Numbered from the stretch's first letter, positions 44,328-54,044 are shown. The stretch is 64,000 nucleotides of DNA from Thalassotalea insulae (GCF_030161395.1 NZ_BSST01000001.1:2294001-2358000), one strand, 5' to 3'. Notes: a model not told the origin generated them from the letters alone. A program made the numbers and translations.

Positions 44328-44821
44328 AACGATTAATCATTCGAATGTTGGTATTAACCACATTGTTAGCCTTAGGTGCTGAAGCTGCGACACCTCAAGC
44401 ACTAAGCGCTAAAGATGTGGCTGCGTTGAAAATGCGTGATGTCGATAAGGAGTGGCTGATGATCTTGTGGTCACTTGAGTGTCCGCCCTGTTTTGATGAA
44501 TTGGCATCATTGCAGACATTATCTCAGCAGTATCCTAATTTGCCTTTAGTGCTGGTGAATACCGATATTGGTGTTCAATATCATCAAGAGCGTCAAGTGG
44601 TGGTAAAAGAGTTTGCTTTGCAGCCGTTTGAACATTATTACATTGCCGATCGCCAGCTTAATGACTTTCGGCAGCAATTAGACGCTAGTTGGCATGGCGA
44701 ATTACCGCGCAGTTATTTTTTTATTCCGGGGCGTGACGCTATTGGCGTCAGTGGTGTCTTAAAGCCTGAATTATTACAGCGCTGGGCGCAGCAGCAGAGT
44801 CAACTTAGCAAAACTGACTAG
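44324..44821 (+). CDS. TlpA-like periplasmic thioredoxin-fold protein
   Basis: 165 residues from the ATG at 44324, which overlaps the previous stop (ATGA) and opens a signal peptide (LTTLLALGAEA). The thioredoxin fold has its active-site CPPC at 53-56 (LWSLECPPCFDELASL). The cis-Pro region is in GELPRSYFFIPG. Such proteins reduce or oxidise disulfides in the periplasm; the likely partner here is the CQCC protein encoded just upstream. A strong terminator follows 12 bp after the stop. Confidence 0.85.
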   Translation: MKRLIIRMLVLTTLLALGAEAATPQALSAKDVAALKMRDVDKEWLMILWSLECPPCFDELASLQTLSQQYPNLPLVLVNTDIGVQYHQERQVVVKEFALQPFEHYYIADRQLNDFRQQLDASWHGELPRSYFFIPGRDAIGVSGVLKPELLQRWAQQQSQLSKTD

Positions 44822-44832
44822 CGATTAAAAAG

Positions 44833-44866
44833 AAAAAACCAGTCGTAGTGACTGGTTTTTTATTTT
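44833..44866 (+). terminator. Strong intrinsic terminator
   Basis: The perfect 12-bp stem AAAAAACCAGTC/GACTGGTTTTTT has a 5-base loop and then ATTTT. It ends the TonB/BNR/TlpA operon. Because both arms carry A/T runs it can work in both directions, also ending the opposing acylase gene at 44877. Confidence 0.93.
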
Positions 44867-44876
44867 GCGGTGTTTA

Positions 44877-47390
44877 TTATTCGTCAGCGGTTGAAATGGT
44901 CATTTCGGCGATTTTATGTGCTTCAATGTCAGTTTCAGTAAAACGTAATGGACGTAGTTGTGGCTGAGACGAATAAAGCTCTGACTGGTCGGTATTATGC
45001 TCGTCGCCATAAGTGCGAGATTGCGAATAGCTTAATAAACCGCGGGCAACCGGACCATCGTCGGTAAAGTTAACGACACTCATCCAACTACTACCATAAC
45101 CGATATGATAGCCACCCGCTTCAGTGCTTAATATTGAACTGCTGTCTTGCGCTGGATAAACATGGCGCGGTAATAAGGTGCCATCATTACCGGCACGCGC
45201 AGTAAAGACGTTAAAGCCGCCTTCAATATTATGTGCGCCTGCCCACGGGATTTTTACCCCGGATGGAGCACCGTTTGGCATACTGCGCTCAACAAATTGT
45301 ACATCTGCTAATACGGCATCGAGTGCAATACCCGCATTCTCCACTTTAGTGATAGCGGTAGCAAATTGCGCCAACGTGGTGTTATTGTTGAGTAGGCCGT
45401 TTGGCGTATTAATTGGATCTTCCGCATTAAAAGGCGTTGCCCATTGCGGATCGAGTGCAAACTGAAAGGCAAACTCTCTGAATAAATGTCCAGCGGCGCT
45501 GTTGTTATTCATGGTGCCGTCCCATTTTGCTAGAGCACTGCAGCCGGCGCTGATATCTTTGCCATTCACTGGGGTTGAGCCCTGAGCACTACAATAGCTC
45601 AGTAGGTCATTTAGTACTGCTTCACCAAGATAATTACGGTTACCTAATAAGGCATTTTCTACTTCCATTGGTGAGAATAAACCATCACTGCCTGCAGCGT
45701 CACTTAACAAGGTATGTGCCATGCGAGAGCGTAAACTTTGCTGATTACTGACCTGACCATAAAGTGGAGAAACCCCCGTAATTGGCATCGCAGCATTGGT
45801 AAGCCAGAAGCTGTCATTAGAGTTTTGTACATAATCAGTGCCTTGATACTTAGGGGCTTGTTCATAAGGTACCGCACCTTCATAGACAAATGCAGAGAGG
45901 TGACCCGGTAAGATAGTAAAGCCTGCCAGTTGTTTAGCGCCGATAAGTAGTGGGTTTGTGGTTAACTGCTCAATTGCGGTAGCCGTTAAATTAGGCACGG
46001 TAGAGTCATCGATATAAAAGACATCGCCATTTTTATCTGCCGACATGGTATTGTTAAAAATTACGCCGTCATAATTTTTAAAAGCTTGCTTAAACTCTTC
46101 AATATCACCGGCCAGGTTCATTGCTAACCAATGGTCGATAATATCGAAGTTTGCAGCATTGGCATCTTTTATTGCGTAAGCTGATGCCGTATCCCATTCA
46201 AAGTTGCCTGGTACCACTATCATAGGTCCTTGCACTGTGTGATAACTTTTTTTCGCTAACGTGATGGTCTGTCCTGGTGCTACGGCAACTTCTATTGCTA
46301 ACTCTCGCATATTTATGGGACGAGGCGCGCCGTCAATCACTTGAGTTAAGTGATCGCTACGTGTGCTATCTAAGGCTAATTGGTAGACGACAAAATGTTC
46401 GGCGCTGGAGAAAGTATGAGTCCAGGCGACATTTTCATTAAAGCCGATATTAATTACGCCTGGCATACCAGATAATGAGCCACCCATAACATTCATATAC
46501 CCTGGGATGGTGCTGTGAAATTGCCAGAACCTTAAATTACCAGTATGTGGAAAATGCGGATTGGCCAGCACCATGCCTTTACCGTTCTCGGTTTTATCTT
46601 TACCTAAGCCCCAGCCGTTAGAACCTAAGTCATTAGGATTTTTCTCTGGCATTTTCACTTTTGGGCTAAATTTCATTGCCTGAGCTGGTGCAACACTTGT
46701 CTTCATATATGGAACATAACTTTCGCCAGGAGGCGCGGCTAAAAACATTGGCCCTAGAAAGTTAGCGGCACCCGGTAACAGCGCGACACCGAGCGAGTAG
46801 GTTAAAACATCGACATCGGAGATCGCTTGTACCCAAGGTTGTCCGGCGCAAGAAGCGTCGATCTCTGCTCCGGTATCGGCTAAATAACGGTTATAACCTT
46901 GGGCATAGCCTGAAAGTAATGCCTGACTATTGGCAGACATGCCACGAATGTTGGTTTCGGCTTGTTGTCTGATGTCTAATGCCAGGTAGCCAAAATCGCT
47001 GATCAAATGCTCAGAATCACCAGAGCCTGGTACCATATCTGGACCAAAATATTTGGCTCGCTGTGAGTTAAACTTTAAAATCTGATCGGCCAGTACGCAA
47101 ATATTATCTTTAGCAAATGCATATCCGACACCATAGGCCAGGCTTTGTAAATTATCGGCAGTAACATGGGGTACGCCATAGTCGGTCCAGCGAATATTCG
47201 CGTTTAATACGCCATCACTATCAAATGCTGGAACAGGATCTGGTGTTACTGGTGTCGTAGGTGTATTTGGCTCAGGTGCTTGATAGCTCTCAGTAGTACT
47301 GTAACTGTAATCGTCACCACAAGCAGCTAATAAACAGGTTAATGTCAGTAAGGTTAATGGTTTTTTTATAGGGGGGATTATCGTTTTCAA
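44877..47390 (-). CDS. Penicillin-acylase-family Ntn hydrolase, lipoprotein
   Basis: 837 residues. A lipobox (CLLAAC, Cys24) follows a signal with a C6 run in its codons. A proline-rich linker leads to the alpha part (IRWTDYGVPHVTADNLQSLA). The autocatalytic cut should precede Ser257 in DLGSNGWGLG, making the beta-chain N-terminal nucleophile. Conserved beta-chain segments include GKGMVLANPHFPHTGNLRFW and GVINIGFNENVAWTHTFS. Family members hydrolyse beta-lactams, acyl-homoserine lactones or other N-acyl amides; length and layout resemble AHL/PvdQ-like acylases. Substrate not predictable. Anchored to the envelope. Confidence 0.9.
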   Translation of the reverse strand: MKTIIPPIKKPLTLLTLTCLLAACGDDYSYSTTESYQAPEPNTPTTPVTPDPVPAFDSDGVLNANIRWTDYGVPHVTADNLQSLAYGVGYAFAKDNICVLADQILKFNSQRAKYFGPDMVPGSGDSEHLISDFGYLALDIRQQAETNIRGMSANSQALLSGYAQGYNRYLADTGAEIDASCAGQPWVQAISDVDVLTYSLGVALLPGAANFLGPMFLAAPPGESYVPYMKTSVAPAQAMKFSPKVKMPEKNPNDLGSNGWGLGKDKTENGKGMVLANPHFPHTGNLRFWQFHSTIPGYMNVMGGSLSGMPGVINIGFNENVAWTHTFSSAEHFVVYQLALDSTRSDHLTQVIDGAPRPINMRELAIEVAVAPGQTITLAKKSYHTVQGPMIVVPGNFEWDTASAYAIKDANAANFDIIDHWLAMNLAGDIEEFKQAFKNYDGVIFNNTMSADKNGDVFYIDDSTVPNLTATAIEQLTTNPLLIGAKQLAGFTILPGHLSAFVYEGAVPYEQAPKYQGTDYVQNSNDSFWLTNAAMPITGVSPLYGQVSNQQSLRSRMAHTLLSDAAGSDGLFSPMEVENALLGNRNYLGEAVLNDLLSYCSAQGSTPVNGKDISAGCSALAKWDGTMNNNSAAGHLFREFAFQFALDPQWATPFNAEDPINTPNGLLNNNTTLAQFATAITKVENAGIALDAVLADVQFVERSMPNGAPSGVKIPWAGAHNIEGGFNVFTARAGNDGTLLPRHVYPAQDSSSILSTEAGGYHIGYGSSWMSVVNFTDDGPVARGLLSYSQSRTYGDEHNTDQSELYSSQPQLRPLRFTETDIEAHKIAEMTISTADE

Positions 47391-47520
47391 AATCAGCTCT
47401 CCGATGCTATCTATTATTGTTTATTTTTTATCTGATCGTACCAGTTTTAGCACAAGCGCATTATTTGTACAACTGTTAGAATTGTGGAGAGTTTTGTAGA
47501 CTGAACAGGAGGACGAGTTA

Positions 47521-48021
47521 TTATTTCACGTTAATGCTAATGGTTTGATTGCGGCAGAGCTCGGCGGATAATGAGCGCTGTGCCGACTGCAGTTGGATCA
47601 TTTTCGGGCGCAGTGAAATTTGATAACTGCCTACATTTATTGGATAGGCATCTTGAAGGTTAAGGTTGATAGAAACGCTTTCTTGCGCCTCGATAACAAT
47701 ATAGTCTTCTGCTGATGGTGTCATTCTCTTCACCATCGGACCTTGATAAGCTAATTCATGACCTTGGCTATCCTCTATTTTAAATAGATCGGTCATAAAG
47801 CCTTCTAGTGGGGTGTACCAAGTTAATAGTTTAACTGGTTGGGCTGATATATTGGTCAGAATATAGCTAAGTGTTACACCGTTAGTGGATTGCTGCCTAT
47901 CTTCAGCAGATATTTCACACTGTAAAATGCTATGAGAAGTGGTGGACATGGCAAAAAAAGTGATAAAGAACAGTATGCAAATCAAGCTAGTAAACCAGTA
48001 GGCTTTAAAGCGCTCAAACAT
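47521..48021 (-). CDS. Stand-alone homologue of the M35 peptidase N-terminal domain
   Basis: 166 residues, with an N-terminal hydrophobic signal or anchor (FTSLICILFFITFFAMS). The rest aligns with residues 25-135 of the adjacent metallopeptidase: LTWYTPLEGFMTDLFKIEDS against VLSWYTDLAEEHIFHVTRDG; YQGPMVKRMTPSAEDYIVIE against FMGPHYKRPAPTANDYIKLK; then NVGSYQISLRPKMIQL. No HExxH is present. It lies 61 bp downstream of the peptidase on the same strand. A prodomain without a protease next to its protease suggests an inhibitor or chaperone, but this is inference. Confidence 0.75.
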   Translation of the reverse strand: MFERFKAYWFTSLICILFFITFFAMSTTSHSILQCEISAEDRQQSTNGVTLSYILTNISAQPVKLLTWYTPLEGFMTDLFKIEDSQGHELAYQGPMVKRMTPSAEDYIVIEAQESVSINLNLQDAYPINVGSYQISLRPKMIQLQSAQRSLSAELCRNQTISINVK

Positions 48022-48082
48022 CCTTTATCACTCCATAATAAGGTTAGCTATTAGTTAGTGTAGCTAACCAAGTGATTTTGCA

Positions 48083-49156
48083 CTAATTTAAATTTGGTGT
48101 ATTTTCAGCAAAATATTCGTGACTGTCTGCATTGTTTAATGCTTGGTCAGGGTCAGAAATGGCTAAACTTTTTGCACCGCTTTGACCATAAACTACGTCA
48201 TCTGTACCTGCTACTGCGTCGAAATGACTCAATTCATGAATAATAGTACCAGCACGTGAATCAGTACCTAACTCATTCGCATCCCAGAATGCACGACATA
48301 AATACACTTTATACGGCTGATTTGGATAAACATAGGCAAAGTAAGATTTTTTACAACTACAATCAAATGCTACTGGTTGGTTATCGATAGCGTCGTTAAT
48401 TGCTTCAAAGTTAGCTTTTGCTTTGTTGTAACGGCTAGAGTTAGCAGTGCCAAACCAAGTAGTATAACGAGCGCTGGTATTTGATGCAGAATGGCTGTTT
48501 AAATAGCTAACTGCGTTATTTGCAATACCGTCAGCTGCAGCTAATGCGCTGATGATTTCTGTTTGTTGGCTATTTGAACAACGACCAGTAAAACAAGTAC
48601 CGTCGATACAGTCACCGCCCCCTGAACCACCACCTGGCTTGCCTTTATTGGCAGTGCCTTTAGTTAGCACACCGTCAAGATATACAGATTGAGTGTTTGA
48701 TGTTAACCCTGCAATAGCATGTTTTTCAGCTTTTTTCTGTTGACCATAATTGCTGTAAAGGTGCAAAGATTTAACATCATAAGTGACGTCATATTGGCCT
48801 GCTTCACTCATATCGTAGCTAGACGTTAACTCAAAGGTTTTAGTTAATGACTCGCCAGATTTTAATTTGATGTAATCATTTGCCGTTGGCGCCGGACGTT
48901 TATAATGTGGTCCCATAAATTGCACTTCAACGCCGTCACGGGTAACGTGGAAAATATGCTCTTCAGCTAAATCTGTGTACCAGCTTAATACTTTTTGCTG
49001 GCCTTGATGATTATTGGTAATGGTTAAAGTAGCGTTAACATCGCCATTTGCTAGTGCTTCAACGTCAAGATTAACGTCTAACGCAGGTTTTGCTGCATTT
49101 GCTGTAAATGTTACTGCAGCAAAGATAGTAAGCAGAAATTTTGCGGTAAATTTCAT
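48083..49156 (-). CDS. Secreted M35-family metalloendopeptidase (peptidyl-Lys type)
   Basis: 357 residues with a signal peptide at 1-21 (TIFAAVTFTANAA). Residues 25-135 form a beta-rich prodomain. A Gly-rich linker leads to the catalytic domain. Zinc site: H307-E-L-S-H311 plus the aspzincin motif GTDDVVYG with Asp320 as third ligand. The C terminus, ALNNADSHEYFAENTPN, matches peptidyl-Lys metalloendopeptidases such as those of Aeromonas and fungi, which cut before lysine. Cysteines in CIDGTCFTGRC and FDCSCKKSYF probably form disulfides. Role: extracellular protein degradation. Confidence 0.92.
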   Translation of the reverse strand: MKFTAKFLLTIFAAVTFTANAAKPALDVNLDVEALANGDVNATLTITNNHQGQQKVLSWYTDLAEEHIFHVTRDGVEVQFMGPHYKRPAPTANDYIKLKSGESLTKTFELTSSYDMSEAGQYDVTYDVKSLHLYSNYGQQKKAEKHAIAGLTSNTQSVYLDGVLTKGTANKGKPGGGSGGGDCIDGTCFTGRCSNSQQTEIISALAAADGIANNAVSYLNSHSASNTSARYTTWFGTANSSRYNKAKANFEAINDAIDNQPVAFDCSCKKSYFAYVYPNQPYKVYLCRAFWDANELGTDSRAGTIIHELSHFDAVAGTDDVVYGQSGAKSLAISDPDQALNNADSHEYFAENTPNLN

Positions 49157-49559
49157 AGGGGTATCCTTCTGTATCGTGAACTCTATTGTTGTTAGTTTTT
49201 ATATTATTGATTGTTTGATCAGTGGTTAGCTGACGCCCCAGCTTCAATGATCTCGCAATCAACGGCTAGTAGGAACGCGACAATTTTTCGTTCAAATACG
49301 ACAGGTGATGGGAGAATGTATAGATTTTAATAATTCGTTTGTGAGTTGCTAACTGCTTGATTAATGGTAAGGCTAATATTTGCTAACAATTTCACTTGCA
49401 TATTAACCTTTTATTCTCAGGTTGCCGGTAGTAATCATGGCGTAATTATTATTAAATCTATGGCTTATCTCATCTGATTTCAGTTAACCATAAATGAAAA
49501 AAGTGTGGTGATGGCGTTGAAATGCCAAATTGATTGTTAGGCTTTACCAAGGAGTGATA
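49157..49559. other. Divergent intergenic region, no gene seen
   Basis: About 400 bp between the M35 peptidase (-) and the FAD monooxygenase (+). It should hold both promoters, but no convincing operator, RNA or terminator stands out. A tract near 49260-49320 has no open frame of note. Confidence 0.5.
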
Positions 49560-50726
49560 GTGAAAATAGCAGTGTTAGGTGGTGGCGTTGGCGGTTTAAG
49601 TGTCGCGATTTTATTAAAGCAGCAAGGCTTTGAGGTTGAGTTGTATGAGCGACATAATCAGTTAGCTGAAATTGGTGCCGGAATCGTTTGTTGGCCAAAT
49701 GCGTCATTTGTTCTTGAGCAGTTAGGGGTGTTAGAGCTGGTCGCTGAAGTCTCCGGAAAAATTACCCATATGAGTCGTTTTACCCGTGATGGTGAGCCGT
49801 TAGGTTCTTTAGAGATTCGAGAACTTAATCAATTAATGCACTATGACAGTTATGCCATTTTGAGAAAAGATTTAATGGCGATACTCACCAAAAGGGCATT
49901 GGCGTTAGGCATTGCTATTCATTATTCGCATCAAGTGATTGAAATTACTGGTTCCGGCGTCAATAGCCAAATTAATTTTAGTAACGGAAAAGTCATTGCC
50001 CCTGAACTGATTATCGGTGCTGAAGGTAGGATGAATTCGATTGCGCGAGCTTATGTCAATGGAGATAACGCGCCAATTTATCAAGGCTTTATCAATTGGA
50101 TTGGTATTTTTGAAAGTTCGTCAGAAGTATTTACTGAACTGGCCGTGGCTGATCATTGGGGAGTTGGTGAGCGATTCGGTATTGTGCCGGTTTCTAAATC
50201 TAAAGCGTATTGGGCTGGCGGCATTGCCACTAAGCAAATAGAGCCGTTACATCCTGCACGCTACAAACAAGAACTTAACGAAGTTTTCGCGTCCTGGCAT
50301 GGCATAATTCCTGATATTATTGAGCAAACGCCATTAACCAAGATCCATAAAATTTATGTTCATGACCATAACCCAATCAAGGTTTGGCATAAAAATAATG
50401 TAGTATTACTGGGCGACAGTGCGCATGCGCCTTTGCCAACTTCTGGTCAGGGGGCATGTCAGGCGTTGGAAAGTGCCTGGCATTTGGTTAACTGTTTAGT
50501 TCAGCATAGTAGTAATCTTCCAGATGCCTGTCGACACTACACTGAATTAAGAGCAGAGAAAACCTCAAGTATTATTAGCGTCGGGCGGCAACTGGCACAG
50601 ACGATTTTTAATCAAGACCATGAATTTTGTCAACAAAGAAACTTAGCCAGTAAGCATACCGATTATCACAGTGCACTTATCGGAATGGCTAATGCGTGGA
50701 GTAGTGGTTTACCTTTGGCTGTTTGA
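49560..50726 (+). CDS. FAD-dependent monooxygenase (salicylate/p-hydroxybenzoate hydroxylase type)
   Basis: 388 residues from the GTG at 49560, chosen because AAGGAG lies 7-12 bases upstream and the protein then starts at the Rossmann strand. FAD motifs: GxGxxG (VLGGGVGGLSVAILL), then GAGIVCWPNASF; the GD motif and pyrophosphate site are GDSAHAPLPTSGQGACQALE. Family enzymes hydroxylate aromatic or related rings with NAD(P)H and oxygen. Substrate unknown. The gene stands alone, 84 bp before an AraC-type regulator on the same strand. Confidence 0.88.
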   Translation: MKIAVLGGGVGGLSVAILLKQQGFEVELYERHNQLAEIGAGIVCWPNASFVLEQLGVLELVAEVSGKITHMSRFTRDGEPLGSLEIRELNQLMHYDSYAILRKDLMAILTKRALALGIAIHYSHQVIEITGSGVNSQINFSNGKVIAPELIIGAEGRMNSIARAYVNGDNAPIYQGFINWIGIFESSSEVFTELAVADHWGVGERFGIVPVSKSKAYWAGGIATKQIEPLHPARYKQELNEVFASWHGIIPDIIEQTPLTKIHKIYVHDHNPIKVWHKNNVVLLGDSAHAPLPTSGQGACQALESAWHLVNCLVQHSSNLPDACRHYTELRAEKTSSIISVGRQLAQTIFNQDHEFCQQRNLASKHTDYHSALIGMANAWSSGLPLAV

Positions 50727-50810
50727 CATATAGGACAAAATTGAGCAATTTTGGTCAAGTGTCACGCAAGAGTCAGGGGTATTATCTCAGCGCTGAGGAG
50801 AAACGATTAG

Positions 50811-51668
50811 ATGACAAGATATCAAACCAGATTTATTGAGGTAGTGCGTTTTATCGAAGCTAATCTGGATGAAGATCTTGATGTTGAACAGTTATGCCAA
50901 CTTGCTAACTTGTCGAAATATCACTTTCATCGCCAATGTTCGCTATTTTTTGGCATGTCGGTAATGTCATTGGCGAGATTATTACGGCTCAAACGTGCGG
51001 CATATCAGCTAGCGTATCGTGATAGCAACATTATCGATATTGCGATAACGGCTGGCTATGACAGTCATGAAGCGTTTTCCCGGGCGTTTAAGCGATGCTT
51101 TAAGCTATCACCGTCAGATTTTAGGTTATCACCTGACTGGGCATTATGGCAGACAAAGTATCAGACGATAGTTGAGCTGAGGACAAAAATTATGAATACC
51201 CAAGTAGCAGTTAGCATTGTAGATTTTCCTGAAACCCTAATCGCAGTTATGGAGCACAGAGCTGCACCACATTTGCTCGGAGCGAGCATCCAGAAGTTTA
51301 TCCAATGGCGAAAAGCCCATGGCCTTTCACCAAGCAAGAGTAAAACATTTAATCTCGTTTATGATGATCCTAGCATCACAGCGGATAAGGATTACCGTTT
51401 TGATTTAGCCTGTGCTGTTAAGCGCCCGCTAGCTGACAATTATGATGGGATTGTTAATAAGGTTATTCCGGCTGGTAAATGCGCTAAAGTTCGGCATGTT
51501 GGCAGCGATGATACGTTAGCGACGTCGGTGAATTTTCTCTATCAAAATTGGCTGCAGGATAATGAATATGAGCTGCGTGACTTTCCGCTGTTTTTTCATC
51601 GAGTAAGTTTCTTCCCTGAGGTCTCGGAGCAGGAAATGGTGACTGACATTTACTTGCCCGTTCAGTAA
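50811..51668 (+). CDS. AraC-type regulator with GyrI-like effector domain
   Basis: 285 residues. Two helix-turn-helices lie at 10-105 (DLDVEQLCQLANLSKYHFHR; AITAGYDSHEAFSRAFKRCF, with LSPSDFR). The C-terminal 150 residues are GyrI/SbmC-like (VAVSIVDFPETLIAVMEHRA; AGKCAKVRHVGSDDTLATSV; a final strand DIYLPVQ). This fusion is found in Rob- and BmrR-like stress or drug-responsive regulators where the GyrI-like domain binds small hydrophobic molecules. Target genes are not evident; the monooxygenase upstream is a candidate. Confidence 0.9.
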   Translation: MTRYQTRFIEVVRFIEANLDEDLDVEQLCQLANLSKYHFHRQCSLFFGMSVMSLARLLRLKRAAYQLAYRDSNIIDIAITAGYDSHEAFSRAFKRCFKLSPSDFRLSPDWALWQTKYQTIVELRTKIMNTQVAVSIVDFPETLIAVMEHRAAPHLLGASIQKFIQWRKAHGLSPSKSKTFNLVYDDPSITADKDYRFDLACAVKRPLADNYDGIVNKVIPAGKCAKVRHVGSDDTLATSVNFLYQNWLQDNEYELRDFPLFFHRVSFFPEVSEQEMVTDIYLPVQ

Positions 51669-51749
51669 TTACTAGCGCTATTACTACAAAGCAGCAAACT
51701 GCGGATGATTTTACTGTACATTTGCTGTTAACTTGGTACGATCGCGCTC

Positions 51750-51840
51750 AAACCAAGGGGTGTGCCGCTTTTTATCATTGGCACTGAGAAATTTATACCC
51801 TTATTACCTGAAACGGATAATGCCGGCGTAGGGATGGTTG
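51750..51840 (+). promoter_or_regulatory. TPP riboswitch (THI element)
   Basis: All conserved blocks occur in order: AACCAAGGGG (P1 start, 51751-51760), CACTGAGA (51782-51789), ACCCTT, ACCTGA (51806-51811), GGATAATGCCGGCGTAGGGA (51815-51834), and TGGTT closing P1 (51835-51839). These are the thi-box bases that bind thiamine pyrophosphate. It precedes the TonB receptor and thiamine-type genes, and a terminator lies 13 bp downstream. Confidence 0.96.
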
Positions 51841-51852
51841 AATTAGCCAACT

Positions 51853-51884
51853 GATTAGCAAATAACTGTTTGTTAATCGTTTTT
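51853..51884 (+). terminator. Riboswitch-linked intrinsic terminator
   Basis: GATTAGCAAA and TTTGTTAATC form a 10-bp stem (one G-U pair) with a 6-base loop, followed by GTTTTT. It lies between the aptamer and the TonB receptor ATG, so the switch most likely acts by ending transcription when TPP is plentiful. Confidence 0.8.
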
Positions 51885-51927
51885 ACTAGTTTTACTTTTC
51901 ACCGCTGGTTTTTGTTGTGAGAGTCCA

Positions 51928-54021
51928 ATGAAACTTGTAAAAACGCCTATCGCTATCATGCTATTAAACCTTATCACGCATGCTGCGTACGCTGAATCTT
52001 CAGCCACCAATCAAACCGCAGACGAGCAATCAATTGAAGTGATCCAGGTACATTCTGGTTATCGTACGACAAACTTACAAAATACCGCCACTTCTTTATC
52101 TGTATTGACCGAGCAAGATATTGCTGTTCGTAACGGACAAAATCTGGAAGAAATTGTTGGTGCAGCGGCGAATGTCAACTTTTCCAGTGGTTCACAGCGG
52201 GCGCGATATTATCAAATTCGTGGTATTGGTGAACGCAGCCAGTTTAAGGAACCGATTAACCCTTCGGTTGGCCTTATTATTGATAATATTGATTTTTCCG
52301 GCATTGGTAGTATTGCCTCGACTTTTGATATTGCACAAGTCGAGCTATTTCGTGGTCCTCAAGGGACGCAGTTTGGCGCTAATGCACTCGCCGGTTTGAT
52401 TTATATGTCAAGTCATCAGCCAAGTGATGAATTTGAAGGGGCGATTCGTTTATCTGCGGGAAACTACCATAGTTATAGTGCTGGACTCGCGTTGTCAGGC
52501 CCTGCATCTGATAAAGTAAATTACCGCTTTTCTGCCGAGCAATATAGCAGTGATGGTTTTATCACTAATACCTACCTTGACCGCGAAGATACTAATAATC
52601 GTGATGAATTAATGTTGCGTGGTAAGTTAGCGATTGAGGCCAGTAAAGAATTAACCATAGATTTAGCGCTTATCCATGCGGATTTTAACAATGGCTATGA
52701 CGCCTTTTCCTTAGATAATGATCGCAATACATTGTCAGACCAGCCGGGATTTGATGAGCAGCAAACCACAGCGGCCAGCGCTAAACTGATGTACCGCAAA
52801 TTTAGCGGCTTTGATATTGTTTCTATTTTCAGCCTGATGGATTCGGATCTCGCTTATGGCTATGACGAAGATTGGAGCTATCAGGGCATGCATCCTTATG
52901 AGTATTCCTCGACCGATCATTATTTAAGAGATCGCACTAACTACACGGCGGAATTTCGTTTAGTGTCAAATAACCGCAGTCAGTTATTTGCTAACACCAC
53001 AGATTGGGTGATCGGTGCATATTTTAAACAGGACGATGAAGACTTAACGCGTCGATATACTTATTTAGACGGTGATTTTAGCTCAGATTTTAGCGCAAAA
53101 AATTCCGCGGTTTTTGCTCAGCTTGATAGTGAGTTAACTAAAAAAATTACTCTGACATCCGGTGTGCGCGTTGAACAACGTGACAGTGATTATCATAATT
53201 CACAAGGGGTGAAATTTTCACCAGATGACTCTATGGTTGGTGGCAAGTTAGTACTTAGTTATCAGGCGGATAAAGATGCCATGATCTATGCTGCGATTAA
53301 CAAGGGCTATAAATCAGGAAGCGTGAATACCAGTGGTAGCTTAACAAAAGAGCAACGAGTGTTTAAGCCGGAATATTTATGGAATTATGAAGTGGGTTAT
53401 AAGCGTCAATTACTCAACAATGATGCTTATATTAGAGCGGCTGCATTTTATATGAAACGCGATGATATCCAGATCAGTAGTTATCACTTAGATGAACGTA
53501 GCGATGGCAGTAGCGAATTTATCAGTTACTGGGACAACGCGGCTCGTGGTTATAACTACGGCATTGAACTGGAAGCAGCATGGCAGGTGACGCAACAAGC
53601 TGAATATTATGCCAGTGTTGGCTTATTAGAAACTGAATTTGAAGGTTATCGTTATGCGAACGGCACTATAGAAAGTGGTCGTGATCAAGCCCATGCGCCA
53701 CAGTATCAATTTAATATCGGTATCAATTATTATCTTAACGATCAGTGGTATTTTAATGTCAATCTTGATGGCAAAGATAACTTTTATTTTTCCGACAGCC
53801 ATTCGGAGAAATCCGATAGTTATGTGTTGATGCATGGTTCAATTAGCTACCAGCAGGCTAACTGGCAGCTTAAATTATGGGCGCGGAATATATTTGATAA
53901 AGATTACGTGACTCGAGGATTTTACTTTGGAAATGATCCACGAGATGGCTACGACAGCAAAGCGTATTATCAATTAGGTGAACCTGCGGTATTGGGTGCT
54001 ACCCTTAATTATCAGTTTTAG
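51928..54021 (+). CDS. TonB-dependent receptor, probably for thiamine or precursor
   Basis: 697 residues with a signal peptide ending AYAES near 23. A TonB-box-like stretch (SIEVIQVHSGYRT), plug domain (LEEIVGAAANVNF; QVELFRGPQGTQFGANALAG) and a 22-strand-type barrel ending VLGATLNYQF are present. The plug and barrel are of the FyuA/CirA-like broad class. Control by the TPP riboswitch and co-location with thiamine transport and kinase genes make thiamine, TPP or an HMP-like precursor the likely cargo; the family has known thiamine-regulated members in marine bacteria. Confidence 0.88.
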   Translation: MKLVKTPIAIMLLNLITHAAYAESSATNQTADEQSIEVIQVHSGYRTTNLQNTATSLSVLTEQDIAVRNGQNLEEIVGAAANVNFSSGSQRARYYQIRGIGERSQFKEPINPSVGLIIDNIDFSGIGSIASTFDIAQVELFRGPQGTQFGANALAGLIYMSSHQPSDEFEGAIRLSAGNYHSYSAGLALSGPASDKVNYRFSAEQYSSDGFITNTYLDREDTNNRDELMLRGKLAIEASKELTIDLALIHADFNNGYDAFSLDNDRNTLSDQPGFDEQQTTAASAKLMYRKFSGFDIVSIFSLMDSDLAYGYDEDWSYQGMHPYEYSSTDHYLRDRTNYTAEFRLVSNNRSQLFANTTDWVIGAYFKQDDEDLTRRYTYLDGDFSSDFSAKNSAVFAQLDSELTKKITLTSGVRVEQRDSDYHNSQGVKFSPDDSMVGGKLVLSYQADKDAMIYAAINKGYKSGSVNTSGSLTKEQRVFKPEYLWNYEVGYKRQLLNNDAYIRAAAFYMKRDDIQISSYHLDERSDGSSEFISYWDNAARGYNYGIELEAAWQVTQQAEYYASVGLLETEFEGYRYANGTIESGRDQAHAPQYQFNIGINYYLNDQWYFNVNLDGKDNFYFSDSHSEKSDSYVLMHGSISYQQANWQLKLWARNIFDKDYVTRGFYFGNDPRDGYDSKAYYQLGEPAVLGATLNYQF

Positions 54022-54044
54022 CATTAATTCATTGAGAGCAGAAC

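Noticed and set aside
45178..45465. Open frame opposite the acylase gene
   Set aside because: It is a shadow of a well-supported gene, without signal, motif or ribosome site; the same applies to many other short frames in the window.
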